Origin: Pseudorhodoplanes sp.
Lineage (GTDB): Bacteria; Pseudomonadota; Alphaproteobacteria; Rhizobiales; Xanthobacteraceae
Assembly (NCBI GenBank): GCA_032027085.1
Contig: JAVSMS010000001.1
Location: 1,194,332 to 1,258,331, forward strand
DNA: 64,000 bases
Direction of reading: 5' to 3'
Made by a program: the position numbers and the translations under genes. Each line of letters starts with the position of its first letter. Position 1 is the stretch's first letter. The notes beneath the pieces are model-generated. The model was not told the origin of the DNA. It did not search any database and was given only the letters and a program-made list of their open reading frames with translations. Shown here piece after piece: positions 26,637 to 35,768 of the stretch.

Positions 26637-27278
26637 ATGAGCCGCGCTATGCTGACCCACTCCCAGATCTGGACCGCCATCGACCGACTTGCGGAGCGTG
26701 CCGGCCTTTCCCCGTCCGGCCTCGCCAAGAAAGCCGGACTTGACCCCACGACATATAACAAATCCAAGCGGATCACGCCGGACGGGCGGCCGCGCTGGCC
26801 ATCAACCGAATCGGTCGCCAAGTCGCTCGCTGCAACCGGCACCAGCGTTGAAACATTCATCACCTTGATCAGCGAAAAGCCACGTCCCATGACACAGGGC
26901 ATCCCTGTCATCGGCTTCGCAGAAGCTGGTAGCGGGGGTTATTTCGACGACGGCGGCTTTCCGGTCGGGAAGGGGTGGGATGAGATCTCCTTCCCGGGCA
27001 TCAATGATGAGCACGCCTATGGCCTGGAAATTTCCGGAGATTCGATGCTGCCGGCTTACCGCAAGGGTGACATCATCGTTGTGTCGCCCGCGGCGCCGAT
27101 ACGCAAAGGTGATCGAGTCGTGGTCAAGACCAAGAAAGGCGAAGTGCTGGTCAAACAACTAGCGCGCAAGACCGCAAAACAGATCGAACTGCAGTCGTTG
27201 AACACAAGCCATCCTGATCGCACGCTGCCGATGAGCGACGTGCTCTGGGTTGCCCGCGTCATGTGGGCGAGCCAGTAA
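26637..27278 (+). CDS. HTH regulator with S24 (LexA/CI-like) peptidase domain
   Basis: The 213-residue protein has an N-terminal helix-turn-helix (about 10-70, LSPSGLAKKAGLDPTTYNKS) and a C-terminal S24 domain with the serine of GDSMLP at 136 and the lysine of VLVKQL at 173. An AG pair (97-98, AEAGSG) stands where LexA-type proteins self-cleave. It could be a stress- or DNA-damage-responsive repressor, like phage CI relatives, but it is not LexA itself because the DNA-binding domain differs. The target genes are unknown. ATG 26649 is an alternative start. Confidence 0.8.
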   Translation: MSRAMLTHSQIWTAIDRLAERAGLSPSGLAKKAGLDPTTYNKSKRITPDGRPRWPSTESVAKSLAATGTSVETFITLISEKPRPMTQGIPVIGFAEAGSGGYFDDGGFPVGKGWDEISFPGINDEHAYGLEISGDSMLPAYRKGDIIVVSPAAPIRKGDRVVVKTKKGEVLVKQLARKTAKQIELQSLNTSHPDRTLPMSDVLWVARVMWASQ

Positions 27279-27283
27279 CTGCG

Positions 27284-28036
27284 CTACGGCTGATAAACTA
27301 GCCAGGCGCCACGCGCGAGATAGACGACGCTAATTGCAAGAATAATCCAGCGCGTCCATTGCCGGAATCCGACATCCGTCAGCCGTTCGAGCACGAATGG
27401 CGCGAGTGAGGTGCCGGCAACGGCCAGCAGAATTGCCGACGTATGTGCCCAAAGCGGCACCACGTCCATGTGCCCTGCGAGTGAGCCGAAGTAAATCAGG
27501 CGCAGAAGGTGCGCGAAGGTCTGCGTGACCGCCTTGGTTGCGACCGTGGTCTTGCGGTCAAGCAGGCTCTTCTGAAAGAAAATTTCCAGAAATTGCCCGC
27601 CGACACCGGCAATGAGCTGAACAAGCGTGGTCAGCACACCCGTAATGAAAGGAACGCCTCGCCATTCGATATTGGGGCGGGCGGAGGCCGGCAGCAATTC
27701 GATGACGAACGGCATCACGCCGAGCGCGAGATAAACCATCGCCTTGTCGGGTACGAACGCGATTGCGCGCATGGCGAGAAAGGCCAGAAAGGCACCTGCA
27801 ACATACAGCCAGAAAATCCGCCAGAGCGCGTATCGGCGCCATAAAATCGCACGCCAGCCGTTGGCGGCCAACTGAATGGTCGAAAACAGCACCATGCCGG
27901 TGACGACGTCAAAGAACAGCAGCAGCACGCCAAGCAGAATCATTCCGCCCGCCATGCCGAAAACGCCGGAAATGAATGAAGTACCGACGATCGTGCCCGC
28001 GATGATCACCAGTGATCCCAGCGTCAGCGAGCCCAT
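27284..28036 (-). CDS. TSUP (TauE/SafE) family membrane protein
   Basis: A 250-residue membrane protein with about seven or eight hydrophobic helices and the TSUP opening TIVGTSFISGVFGMAGGMILLGVLL. The second repeat is weaker (LIAGVGGQFLEIFF). It is unrelated in detail to the TSUP gene at 16948. Substrate unknown. It lies 18 bases downstream of lysK on the same strand and could be cotranscribed with it. Confidence 0.8.
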   Translation of the reverse strand: MGSLTLGSLVIIAGTIVGTSFISGVFGMAGGMILLGVLLLFFDVVTGMVLFSTIQLAANGWRAILWRRYALWRIFWLYVAGAFLAFLAMRAIAFVPDKAMVYLALGVMPFVIELLPASARPNIEWRGVPFITGVLTTLVQLIAGVGGQFLEIFFQKSLLDRKTTVATKAVTQTFAHLLRLIYFGSLAGHMDVVPLWAHTSAILLAVAGTSLAPFVLERLTDVGFRQWTRWIILAISVVYLARGAWLVYQP

Positions 28037-28054
28037 GCAACCAAGTCCCTGCCG

Positions 28055-29692
28055 TCAGGCCGAGCGGGCCAATGCTCCGTCGATCATGTCGACCGTATTC
28101 TGGACGCCGTAGGCCGCGACGAATGAACCGAAGCGCGGCCCTTTCTCCTGCCCCAGCAAGACCTGATAGAGCATGTTGAACCACTCAAGCGACACGCCCG
28201 GTCGCCCGTCCTTGCTCTTGACCTTGCCGGTCTTGTCGAGGAATGGCTCGCGGCGGCCGACTTCATAGACCACATCCTGGATTTCCTCGGGCGTTGCACT
28301 CGCCGGCAATTGCGAGAGCGCGTCGCGCAAACCGGTCAAGGCCGCCCGCTCCTGCTCGGTCGGCTCGCGGAATCTCTTCGTCGGAAGGACGAAATCGCGA
28401 TAGTAATGAATCGCATATTCGACGAGGTCATTCAGCTTCGGATGCGTTTGTGGCGTCACACCCGGCCGGTAGCGGCCAATAAAGCCCCACAATGTGTCTG
28501 CGTTTTCCGCGTTCGAAGACGACACCAGCGCGAGCAACATCGCAAAGGAGAGCGGCATCTCGATCTGCGGCGGACGCCCGGAATGGATGTGCCATACCGG
28601 ATTTGACAGTTGCTGCTTTGGGTCCTGCCGCCGATAGCCTTCCAGAAGCTGCTGATATTCGTCGACGTGCCGCGGGATCACGTCGAAATACAACCGCTTG
28701 GCTGCTTTCGGCTCCCGATACATGAATAGCGAAAGTGATTCAGGGCTGGCATAGCGCAACCATTCGTCGATGGTCAGGCCGTTGCCCTTCGACTTGGAAA
28801 TCTTCTGACCCTTCTCGTCGAGGAAGAGTTCGTAATTGAAGCCTTCCGGCGGCGTGCCGCCGATAGCGCGGCAGATTTCGCCCGACAACTTCACCGAATC
28901 GATGAGGTCTTTGCCCGCCATTTCGTAGTCGACGCCGAGCGCATACCAGCGCATCGCCCAGTCCGGCTTCCATTGCAGTTTGCAGCGGCCGCCGGTGACC
29001 GGCGTGGTGACCTGCTCTTTCGTCTCTGGATCCTCATAAGTGATCGTGCCCGCCTTTGCATCATGGGCGAGCACCGGCACCTGTAAGACAATTCCGGTGC
29101 GGGGAGAAATCGGGAGGAAGGGCGAATAAGTCTGCGCCCGCTCTTCGCGCAAGGACGGCAGCATGATCGCCATGACCTTGTCGAAATGCGCCAGCACGCG
29201 CAGCAAGGCCTCATCAAAACGACCGGACGTATAGCAAGCCGTCGACGACAAAAATTCGTACTCGAAACCGAATGTGTCGAGAAAGGCACGCAGCCGCGCA
29301 TTATTGTGCTCACCGAAACTCGGATGCGTGCCGAAGGGATCGGGCACTCTGGTCAAGGGCTTGCCGAGATGCTCGGCCACCATGTCCTTGTTCGGAATAT
29401 TGTCCGGGACCTTCCGCAGACCATCCATGTCGTCGGAGAAAGCGATCAGCCGCGTCTTGATCCTGTCGTCTGTCAGGACACGGAAGGCATGGCGCACCAT
29501 GGTCGTGCGCGCCACCTCGCCAAAAGTGCCGATATGCGGCAGGCCGGAGGGGCCGTAGCCGGTGGAGAAAATTACCTCGTCCTTGGGTTTCTTCTTCAGG
29601 CGCGCGACGATCAAGCGCGCCTGTTCAAACGGCCAAGCGCCGGATTGCTCGGCAAGTTCGCGCAGATTTGGAGCGGTTTCGGTCACAGACAT
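28055..29692 (-). CDS. lysK: Lysine--tRNA ligase, class I
   Basis: The 545-residue enzyme charges tRNA-Lys and is of the class I (archaeal-type) form used by many alphaproteobacteria instead of the class II enzyme. The class I signatures are HIGT at 53-56 in [14 protein letters not shown] and KISKSKGN near 295. The length fits the family. The start at ATG 29692 has GGAG upstream; the frame is open for another 46 codons without family similarity. No tRNA-Lys gene is nearby. Confidence 0.95.
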   Translation of the reverse strand: MSVTETAPNLRELAEQSGAWPFEQARLIVARLKKKPKDEVIFSTGYGPSGLPHIGTFGEVARTTMVRHAFRVLTDDRIKTRLIAFSDDMDGLRKVPDNIPNKDMVAEHLGKPLTRVPDPFGTHPSFGEHNNARLRAFLDTFGFEYEFLSSTACYTSGRFDEALLRVLAHFDKVMAIMLPSLREERAQTYSPFLPISPRTGIVLQVPVLAHDAKAGTITYEDPETKEQVTTPVTGGRCKLQWKPDWAMRWYALGVDYEMAGKDLIDSVKLSGEICRAIGGTPPEGFNYELFLDEKGQKISKSKGNGLTIDEWLRYASPESLSLFMYREPKAAKRLYFDVIPRHVDEYQQLLEGYRRQDPKQQLSNPVWHIHSGRPPQIEMPLSFAMLLALVSSSNAENADTLWGFIGRYRPGVTPQTHPKLNDLVEYAIHYYRDFVLPTKRFREPTEQERAALTGLRDALSQLPASATPEEIQDVVYEVGRREPFLDKTGKVKSKDGRPGVSLEWFNMLYQVLLGQEKGPRFGSFVAAYGVQNTVDMIDGALARSA

Positions 29693-29751
29693 GCTTTTCT
29701 CCGGGGCGGGGACCTTTAAGCAACCGCACCGGGCGGCGTCAAATCTGCGGG

Positions 29752-30639
29752 TCAGAACGGGCTGACAGGGAAATAACGCAGCCAAAGGTCGGTAAAGCGG
29801 CCTTTTTCCCAAAGCCGAAACAAGGCCCAATTGAACGCCTGACGCAATGTGTCGTTGCCGCGCTTGACGGCGATACCGACACCTTCGCCAAAATACCGGC
29901 TTTCAAAAAAAGGACCGCCGGCGAACGCGCAGCATCCTCCGGATTCCGTGCCGTTCAACCAGAACGACAACGAAATCCCGTCGCCAAAAACATAATCAAC
30001 CTGATTGCGCTTCAGCGCCTCCCGCGCCGTCTCAGCGCTCGGATAGGGGACCGCCTGCGCTTCGGTGAACAGCGTCTTGAGATAGGCTTCATGCGCGCTG
30101 CCGGCGACGACGGCGATTTTCTTGCCCTCGACCAGTTCTGGCCTCAGTTCCCCCTGCGCCACGGCGCGCTGGGCGGCAAACCGCGCCGGTACGCGATAAT
30201 AGGGATCGCTGAAGTCGAGCAGCTTACGGGAGGCTTCCGTCACCGCGATCGAGGCGATCACCGCCTCGCCCCGATTTTCATTGAGCGCGGGAATGAGCGT
30301 GTCGAAGCGGCGCATCTGGATGGTGCATGTGACCCTCAATTCCTCGCAAATCATCCGGGCCAGGTCGACATTTAAGCCTGCGGGATGACCGTCAGGCCCT
30401 GCATAGTTGAAGGGCGGATAATCCACTTCCGTCAGAAAGCGAATCTGCGTCACGCGGGACAGGTCAGGCCGCTCCGGCCGCCGGCGAGGATCCCAAAAGC
30501 CAGGAACAGGCAAGGCCTCCGACGTCTGCGCGTGGGCGGTTACCACACCCGAGATTTGTATAAATCCGAAGCTTACCGCCCCAAAAACAACCGCAGAAAT
30601 ATGGCGGCTGACTATGCAACCAAAGGTAGTTGTGAGCAT
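29752..30639 (-). CDS. Periplasmic substrate-binding protein (family 3)
   Basis: The 295-residue protein has a signal peptide ([21 protein letters not shown]) and the family 3 solute-binding fold: [56 protein letters not shown], and [17 protein letters not shown]. These match amino-acid-type binding proteins. No permease or ATPase gene is adjacent, so it is an orphan that may serve a distant ABC transporter or act as a sensor. A Cys-Cys pair (GGCCAF) in the second lobe is unusual for the family. Confidence 0.8.
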   Translation of the reverse strand: MLTTTFGCIVSRHISAVVFGAVSFGFIQISGVVTAHAQTSEALPVPGFWDPRRRPERPDLSRVTQIRFLTEVDYPPFNYAGPDGHPAGLNVDLARMICEELRVTCTIQMRRFDTLIPALNENRGEAVIASIAVTEASRKLLDFSDPYYRVPARFAAQRAVAQGELRPELVEGKKIAVVAGSAHEAYLKTLFTEAQAVPYPSAETAREALKRNQVDYVFGDGISLSFWLNGTESGGCCAFAGGPFFESRYFGEGVGIAVKRGNDTLRQAFNWALFRLWEKGRFTDLWLRYFPVSPF

Positions 30640-30731
30640 AATGGTCTATAAAATTTCGGCAGCCAGCGCCCTCGGCCAACTTATAAACCAACCGAGCCGG
30701 CGTAGCATTGGTTTCACGTCGGAGGGGGCAT

Positions 30732-32675
30732 GTGAGGGATCATCCTCACATTGGGGCGACTTCGCGCCAGTATGCCGGGCCGCAGACTTCGTCTGCGAAT
30801 GCCGAGAGGCCGCTCTTTTCGCCGCGCTGGCCGCAACGCGAACGGCAAGCTCGCCGGAAGCTCATATCCTGCCCGGAAATTGATTGCGTCCGCCATCTGA
30901 TTGGGCCGGGCGATATCGCCGCCGCAGAATTGCGCGCCATTGAGATCGGCACCGGCGCCGACCGCGTCTTGGTCGCGCAAGGCGCGATATCGGACGAGCG
31001 ATATACGAGGGAGTTGGCGTTCTCGCTGGGCACCGGATACGACCGTCTTCTGAACATTCCACGCAATGCCTGCCTCGCCAGCGATCTCAACCTGATTGAA
31101 TCGGTCAAGACCGGCGTCCTGCATCTGGAGACGGGGCAAGGCCGTGTGATGGTGATCGCACCCCGCGACATTATCGCTCGCCAACTGGTCAAGGTGTTAC
31201 GGCAAAATCCGGACCTGCGTGAGAATGTTTGGCTGACCACATCTCGACACTTGTTCGAGTTTGTCAGCAGACATGCGGCCGCAGCGCTTGCTCGAAAGGC
31301 AATCGTCGAACTGAGAACGACACGACCGGAATCTTCCGCAAGACTGTCCCGTTCCGATCTGACATGTCTGCCTGTCATCGTCGGCCTTGCTGCTGTTGTC
31401 GCATTCATGACTGGACCGGCAGTGATCGCGCTCGCTGTCGCTATTGCGCTTGCCTTGGTGTTCTTCGGTTGGACGGCTCTACGCTTCGCAAGCATGCTGA
31501 TCCCGGCATTCCAGTCGAGAAGACCGAATGCAATCGCGGACAGCGAATTGCCGGTCTATTCCATCATCATCGCCCTGTATCATGAAGCGGCGACCGTCGA
31601 AGGATTGGTCGAGGCGCTCAAGGCATTCGATTATCCTGAAGAAAAGCTCGATATCATTTTCGTCGTCGAGCCGGACGATTCCGAAACGCGATTGGCGCTT
31701 GCCAAACTCAAGCTCGATCCAGTTTTCACGATCATAACGGCACCGAAGGACGGTCCGCGTACAAAGCCAAAAGCGCTCAATGCCGCCCTGCCCTTTGCGC
31801 GCGGCAGTTACGTGGCCGTATTCGACGCCGAAGACAGGCCGGATGCAGATCAACTAAAAAAGGCGCTGCAGGCCTTCCTCGACGGCGGTCCCAAACTGGC
31901 TTGCGTGCAAGCGCGGCTGACCATCGATAATTTCGATCAAAACTGGTTTACAGGCTTGTTCGCCGCCGAATATGCTGGCCTGTTTGACGTGTTTCTGCCC
32001 GGCATCGCAACCTGGCGATTGCCCTTACCGCTTGGCGGCTCGTCCAATCACTTTCGGATGTCGATTCTTCGTGAGGCGGGCGCTTGGGACCCGTACAACG
32101 TGACGGAAGATGCCGATCTGGGAATGCGGCTGGCGCGCTTTGGATTTCATACAGCCGTGATCAACTCCACGACCTATGAGGAGGCACCTTCCCGCCTCAT
32201 GCCATGGCTCATGCAACGGACGCGATGGTTCAAGGGTTGGATGCAGACATGGCTGGTTCACATGCGACATCCGCTGCGGTTGTGGCGGGATCTCGGACCA
32301 TCGGGCTTTCTCGCGTTTCACTTGATCATTGGTGGAGCGCTTTTGACGGCCATGGCGCACGGCGTGTTCGTCGTCGCTTTGGGATGGCAAGTCGCCATGG
32401 GCTGGCTGTGGGTGGACAAATCAAGCGCGACGGAATTTCTTTTTGTAGGTTTTCATTGGACAACACTCATCGCAGGCTATGCAGTCTCGGGTACACTCGG
32501 CCTCCTCGGACTCGCACGCCGGCGCATGATGTCATGCGCGAGCTCGCTCTGGTTGATGCCGCTTTACTGGCTGTTGTTGTCGCTTGCCGCCTGGAGGGCT
32601 TTGTTCGATTTGATCCTTGAACCCTATACGTGGGACAAGACCGAACACGCTCTCACAAGACACGTCGCACAGTAA
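30732..32675 (+). CDS. Membrane family 2 glycosyltransferase with GspE-N-like head
   Basis: The 647-residue protein has an N-terminal domain (about 50-150) like the MshEN/GspE N-domain (VLVAQGAISDERYTRELAFSLG), two transmembrane helices (about 215-260), a GT2 catalytic domain (YSIIIALYHEAATVEGLVEALKAF, DVVEPDD-type acidic site, FDAEDRPD as the D-x-D metal site, TEDADLGMRLARFGF, QRTRW), then four or more transmembrane helices. This layout resembles processive membrane glycosyltransferases such as cellulose-synthase relatives. The product is unknown. GTG 30732, preceded by GGAGGGGG, is preferred over TTG 30708. No polysaccharide export genes are adjacent. Confidence 0.8.
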   Translation: MRDHPHIGATSRQYAGPQTSSANAERPLFSPRWPQRERQARRKLISCPEIDCVRHLIGPGDIAAAELRAIEIGTGADRVLVAQGAISDERYTRELAFSLGTGYDRLLNIPRNACLASDLNLIESVKTGVLHLETGQGRVMVIAPRDIIARQLVKVLRQNPDLRENVWLTTSRHLFEFVSRHAAAALARKAIVELRTTRPESSARLSRSDLTCLPVIVGLAAVVAFMTGPAVIALAVAIALALVFFGWTALRFASMLIPAFQSRRPNAIADSELPVYSIIIALYHEAATVEGLVEALKAFDYPEEKLDIIFVVEPDDSETRLALAKLKLDPVFTIITAPKDGPRTKPKALNAALPFARGSYVAVFDAEDRPDADQLKKALQAFLDGGPKLACVQARLTIDNFDQNWFTGLFAAEYAGLFDVFLPGIATWRLPLPLGGSSNHFRMSILREAGAWDPYNVTEDADLGMRLARFGFHTAVINSTTYEEAPSRLMPWLMQRTRWFKGWMQTWLVHMRHPLRLWRDLGPSGFLAFHLIIGGALLTAMAHGVFVVALGWQVAMGWLWVDKSSATEFLFVGFHWTTLIAGYAVSGTLGLLGLARRRMMSCASSLWLMPLYWLLLSLAAWRALFDLILEPYTWDKTEHALTRHVAQ

Positions 32676-32705
32676 ATCGCAATCCCGACCGGGCTGCAAA
32701 GACCG

Positions 32706-33305
32706 CTAAAGATACTTGCGTAGATCCGCAGCGGCCTCTTCCGGCTTGCGCTTCATGTTGAAGGGAGCGACGAAGCGGCCATCCTTGTTCATCAGATAGA
32801 CCAAAGCGGTGTGATCCATCGTATAGCCGCCGCCATCCAGCGGCACCTTCTTGGAATAGACCCGGTACGCTTTTTCCATGGCCGCGATAGCCTCGCTGGT
32901 CCCTGTCAGTCCACGCAAGCGCGGATGGAAACTCGACAAGTAATCCTTCAGCTTGTCTGCCGTGTCCCGTTCCGGGTCGACGGTCACGAATAGTGCATTC
33001 ACCCGCTCCGCATCGCCGCCAAGCTTGCCCAGTATCTCGGACACTTCGAACAACGTCGTCGGGCAGATATCCGGACAATGCGTGAACCCGAAGAATACGA
33101 GGAAGGGCTTGCCCTTCATATCCGTGTCCGTGACGGTTTGCCCATTGTGATCGACCAGGCGGAAAGGGCCGCCGACTGCGGACGGCGCGGGCGCCTGAAC
33201 CGCCGGACCCTTGCCGGCAACGAAAAAGATGGCGGCCGAAAATATGACAAGGCCCGCCACAAAGGCGGTCAGAACAAGTAGAACATGGGATGTACGGGAG
33301 GTCAT
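32706..33305 (-). CDS. SCO/SenC family copper protein
   Basis: A 199-residue thioredoxin-fold protein with one N-terminal membrane anchor and the copper-binding CPDICP motif, followed by a later histidine in TMDHTALVYL. SCO proteins deliver copper to the CuA site of cytochrome c oxidase or act as thiol-disulfide reductases in the periplasm. ATG 33305 starts the anchor. A 59-residue membrane protein gene lies 22 bases upstream on the same strand. Confidence 0.92.
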   Translation of the reverse strand: MTSRTSHVLLVLTAFVAGLVIFSAAIFFVAGKGPAVQAPAPSAVGGPFRLVDHNGQTVTDTDMKGKPFLVFFGFTHCPDICPTTLFEVSEILGKLGGDAERVNALFVTVDPERDTADKLKDYLSSFHPRLRGLTGTSEAIAAMEKAYRVYSKKVPLDGGGYTMDHTALVYLMNKDGRFVAPFNMKRKPEEAAADLRKYL

Positions 33306-33327
33306 GCGAAGGATTGGTTTCGGCAGA

Positions 33328-33507
33328 TCAGAAGCAGGCAGCAAACCCGGCCAGCAGCATTTCGTAAAAGACCGCACTGCCGTAATGGGCCCACAACGCG
33401 ACCGTTGCGGCCAGCACCACACCAGCCGCGCCGGCTGCGATCATCGCAGCCATAGGCAATCGGCGCGAAGCGATTTGTAACGTTGGCCTTGATGCTGCCT
33501 CCGGCAT
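33328..33507 (-). CDS. 59-residue membrane protein upstream of the SCO gene
   Basis: The small reading frame starts MPEAASRPTLQIASRRLPMA and continues as two hydrophobic segments (AAMIAAGAAGVVLAATVALW and YEMLLAGFAACF). AGGAG lies four bases before its ATG, and it sits just ahead of the SCO gene. This makes a small operon plausible. It may be a helper for cytochrome oxidase assembly, but that is inference from position only. Confidence 0.55.
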   Translation of the reverse strand: MPEAASRPTLQIASRRLPMAAMIAAGAAGVVLAATVALWAHYGSAVFYEMLLAGFAACF

Positions 33508-33599
33508 GACGCTCCTGCGACCTGGCGTGATTGGACGGCGCCAGTGGCCTTCAGATAGGTCGGAAATGGTTCATCGGCAACCCGCCCGCCCGTTGGAGC

Positions 33600-33674
33600 T
33601 GGAGCGGGCGATGGGAATCGAACCCACGACATACAGCTTGGGAAGCTGTCGTTCTACCACTGAACTACGCCCGC
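33600..33674 (-). tRNA. tRNA-Gly (anticodon CCC)
   Basis: The gene reads GCGGGCGTAGTTCAGTGGTA through the D-arm, with an anticodon stem ACAGC / GCTGT around the loop TTCCCAA (anticodon CCC, reading GGG), a T-arm with GGTTCGATTCC, and a CGCCCGC acceptor strand pairing with the 5' GCGGGCG. The 3' CCA is encoded (33600-33602). It is transcribed leftward and lies between the SCO operon and dcd. Confidence 0.95.
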
Positions 33675-33722
33675 GCAGGCACAGGATAGCCACGCTGCCG
33701 GCCAGGCGGCAAGTGCGAGCGC

Positions 33723-34889
33723 TCAGGCCCGGAAATGCTTGGAAAGCTTGAGCCCCTGCGCTTGGTAGTTCGAACCGATCCCCTGACCATAGAGCTTTGC
33801 TGGGCGCGCCATCATGGTCTCATAAACGAGTCGGCCAACGATCTGGCCATGTTCCAGGATGAAAGGTACTTCACGCGATCGCACCTCGAGCACAGCGCGC
33901 GACCCGCGCCCCCCGGCGCCAGCATAACCAAAGCCAGGATCGAAAAATCCAGCATAATGAACACGGAATTCACCAACCAAAGGATCAAAGGGCACCATCT
34001 CGGATGCATAGTCGGGAGGGACTTGCACCGCCTCCTTTGATGCCAGGATGTAAAACTCGTCCGGATCGAGGATCAGACTGCGATCGGGTCTGACCGCCAT
34101 CGGTTCCCAGAAATCCAGCACGTCGTATCCATTGCGGCGGTCGACGTCGATTAATCCGGTATGGCGCTTGGCACGATAGCCAATCAGCCGGTCTGGGCCG
34201 AGGCCGGATAGATCGACCCCGACCGCCACGCCCTCGCTGACGTCCGCGTCGTCCCGGTCGACCAGCCTTTCTCGCGCATGCAAATCGCGTAAATCAGCCG
34301 CGTTGAGCAGCGGCTGCCCATGCCGAAAACGTATCTGCGAGAGGCGCGACCCTTGCCGCACCAGAACGGGAAAGGTGCGCGGGCTGATCTCCGCATAGAG
34401 CGGACCATGATAGCCAGCCTCGACACGATCGAACCCGCGCGCGTGATCCGCGATGACACGCGTGAAGACATCAAGCCGCCCAGTGGAGCTTTTTGGATTG
34501 GCCGACGCGGAAATCCCCGCAGGCAAATTCAGGCTTTCCTGCAACGGCACGATATAGACACATCCCGTTTCAAGCACGGCGCCCTCGCGCAAATCGATTT
34601 CGTGCAGCTTGAGTTGCGCGATGCGATCCTCGACCTTCGCCTGCGGGCCCGGCAGGAAGCTGGCGCGAACACGGTAAGCTGTCTTGCCCAGCCGCAAATC
34701 AAGGCTGGCTGGCTGGATTTGGTCGTCGGCGAAGGGCGCTGAAGACTGGATGCCGCCCGCGCCTGCGAGCGCAGCGACCATATGGTCTGGCAAAATACCG
34801 TCGGCACCGGAGGAGAAATCGAGGGGCAAGGTCGTGGTCCCGAAGAGTTCAACAGCCTGTAAACCACCCGGGCCATGGCGGGAAGGCAA
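33723..34889 (-). CDS. dcd: 2'-deoxycytidine 5'-triphosphate deaminase
   Basis: The protein of up to 388 residues deaminates dCTP to dUTP, feeding dTMP synthesis. It has the duplicated dUTPase-like fold of the long alphaproteobacterial form: QIQPASLDLRLGKTAYRVRASFLPGP in the first half, ANPKSSTGRLDVFTRVIADH with the conserved serine-arginine, YHGPLYAEISPRTFPVLVRQG, and QVPPDYASEMVPFDPLVGEFRVHYAGFFDPGFG in the second half. The start is uncertain: TTG 34889 is the most upstream start, while the conserved region begins near GILPDHM about 30 codons later. Confidence 0.88.
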   Translation of the reverse strand: MPSRHGPGGLQAVELFGTTTLPLDFSSGADGILPDHMVAALAGAGGIQSSAPFADDQIQPASLDLRLGKTAYRVRASFLPGPQAKVEDRIAQLKLHEIDLREGAVLETGCVYIVPLQESLNLPAGISASANPKSSTGRLDVFTRVIADHARGFDRVEAGYHGPLYAEISPRTFPVLVRQGSRLSQIRFRHGQPLLNAADLRDLHARERLVDRDDADVSEGVAVGVDLSGLGPDRLIGYRAKRHTGLIDVDRRNGYDVLDFWEPMAVRPDRSLILDPDEFYILASKEAVQVPPDYASEMVPFDPLVGEFRVHYAGFFDPGFGYAGAGGRGSRAVLEVRSREVPFILEHGQIVGRLVYETMMARPAKLYGQGIGSNYQAQGLKLSKHFRA

Positions 34890-34958
34890 TCCGGCCGCTG
34901 AACACCACTTATCTGTGATTATCGCGGAACAGCAGGGATGAGCCTACATAAGAACCCT

Positions 34959-35768
34959 TCACCGCGCGGTGGCGCTTGCAGTCAGGCTGGAACGGGTCGC
35001 CGCTTCCGCAATTGCGCTGGCCAGCAGCTTGGCGATGCAGCCATAGCTCCAGTCGTTCATGTGCAGTTCGTCCTCCGAGATAAATACCTCGAACGGAATG
35101 CGCGAAACCTGCCGCCAATGCCGCATCACCGCGAAGCGGCGGAACAGATCGACGTTCTGCGATTTGGCGGCATGCGCCAGCAAATCCACCATCGTGGCGA
35201 CATCCGCTTTCGCGAGAACCATCGGGGCGAACTGAGGGTCGATCAGAATGACATCGGTGCCCGCGGCCTTCAGCCGGTTCAATCCTTCGTAGATCAAGCG
35301 GCCGGCCGGTGCGATTGGATCGTCACGCAACACTGAATTGGTGCCGACCTGCCAGAGCACGAGGTCAGGATTTTCCGCAATCACCTCTTTCTCAAAGCGG
35401 CCCAGCATTCCTCGCGCCTCGTCGCCATTCACACCGCGATTCACGACGACAATGGATTGACGCGGAAACATGCCCCTCAACTCGGTGGCCAGACGACTCG
35501 GATAAGTATTTGCATCCGAGCTTGCACCTGCGCCCGCGGTCGAGGATGAGCCGATGGCGACGATCTTCAGCGCCTCGCCAGCCGCGAGCCGCTTTCCGGT
35601 CCGCGGCAAAGGATGCGCCAGCCGTGTGACATCCTGCGGCGCGTTGCATTCAAATTGCGGCCGTACGGATTTGCCGGCTTCTTCGGCGCTGGCCGGCCCG
35701 GCCATCGCCGCAGCGGCCCACGCAATTCCCGCCATGAATATGAGATGAAAGAAGCGAAGCGAGTGCAT
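34959..35768 (-). CDS. SGNH/GDSL hydrolase, exported, active-site motifs intact
   Basis: The 269-residue exported protein (signal peptide ending ASA at about residue 28) keeps the SGNH blocks: AIGSSSTAGAG with the nucleophile serine near 74-75, NRGVNGDEA glycine block, WQVGTNS asparagine near 144, and a C-terminal DELHMND carrying the Asp-x-x-His dyad at 233-236. Such periplasmic hydrolases remove or transfer acyl groups on glycans. It is the last gene of a three-gene run with an overlap of one base (TGATG) to the preceding SGNH gene, downstream of an OpgC-like acyltransferase. Confidence 0.8.
   Translation of the reverse strand: MHSLRFFHLIFMAGIAWAAAAMAGPASAEEAGKSVRPQFECNAPQDVTRLAHPLPRTGKRLAAGEALKIVAIGSSSTAGAGASSDANTYPSRLATELRGMFPRQSIVVVNRGVNGDEARGMLGRFEKEVIAENPDLVLWQVGTNSVLRDDPIAPAGRLIYEGLNRLKAAGTDVILIDPQFAPMVLAKADVATMVDLLAHAAKSQNVDLFRRFAVMRHWRQVSRIPFEVFISEDELHMNDWSYGCIAKLLASAIAEAATRSSLTASATAR

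Noticed and set aside
33600-33674. tRNA-Gly as an integration site with attached mobile element
   Set aside because: No integrase gene and no duplicated tRNA 3' end are visible on either side.
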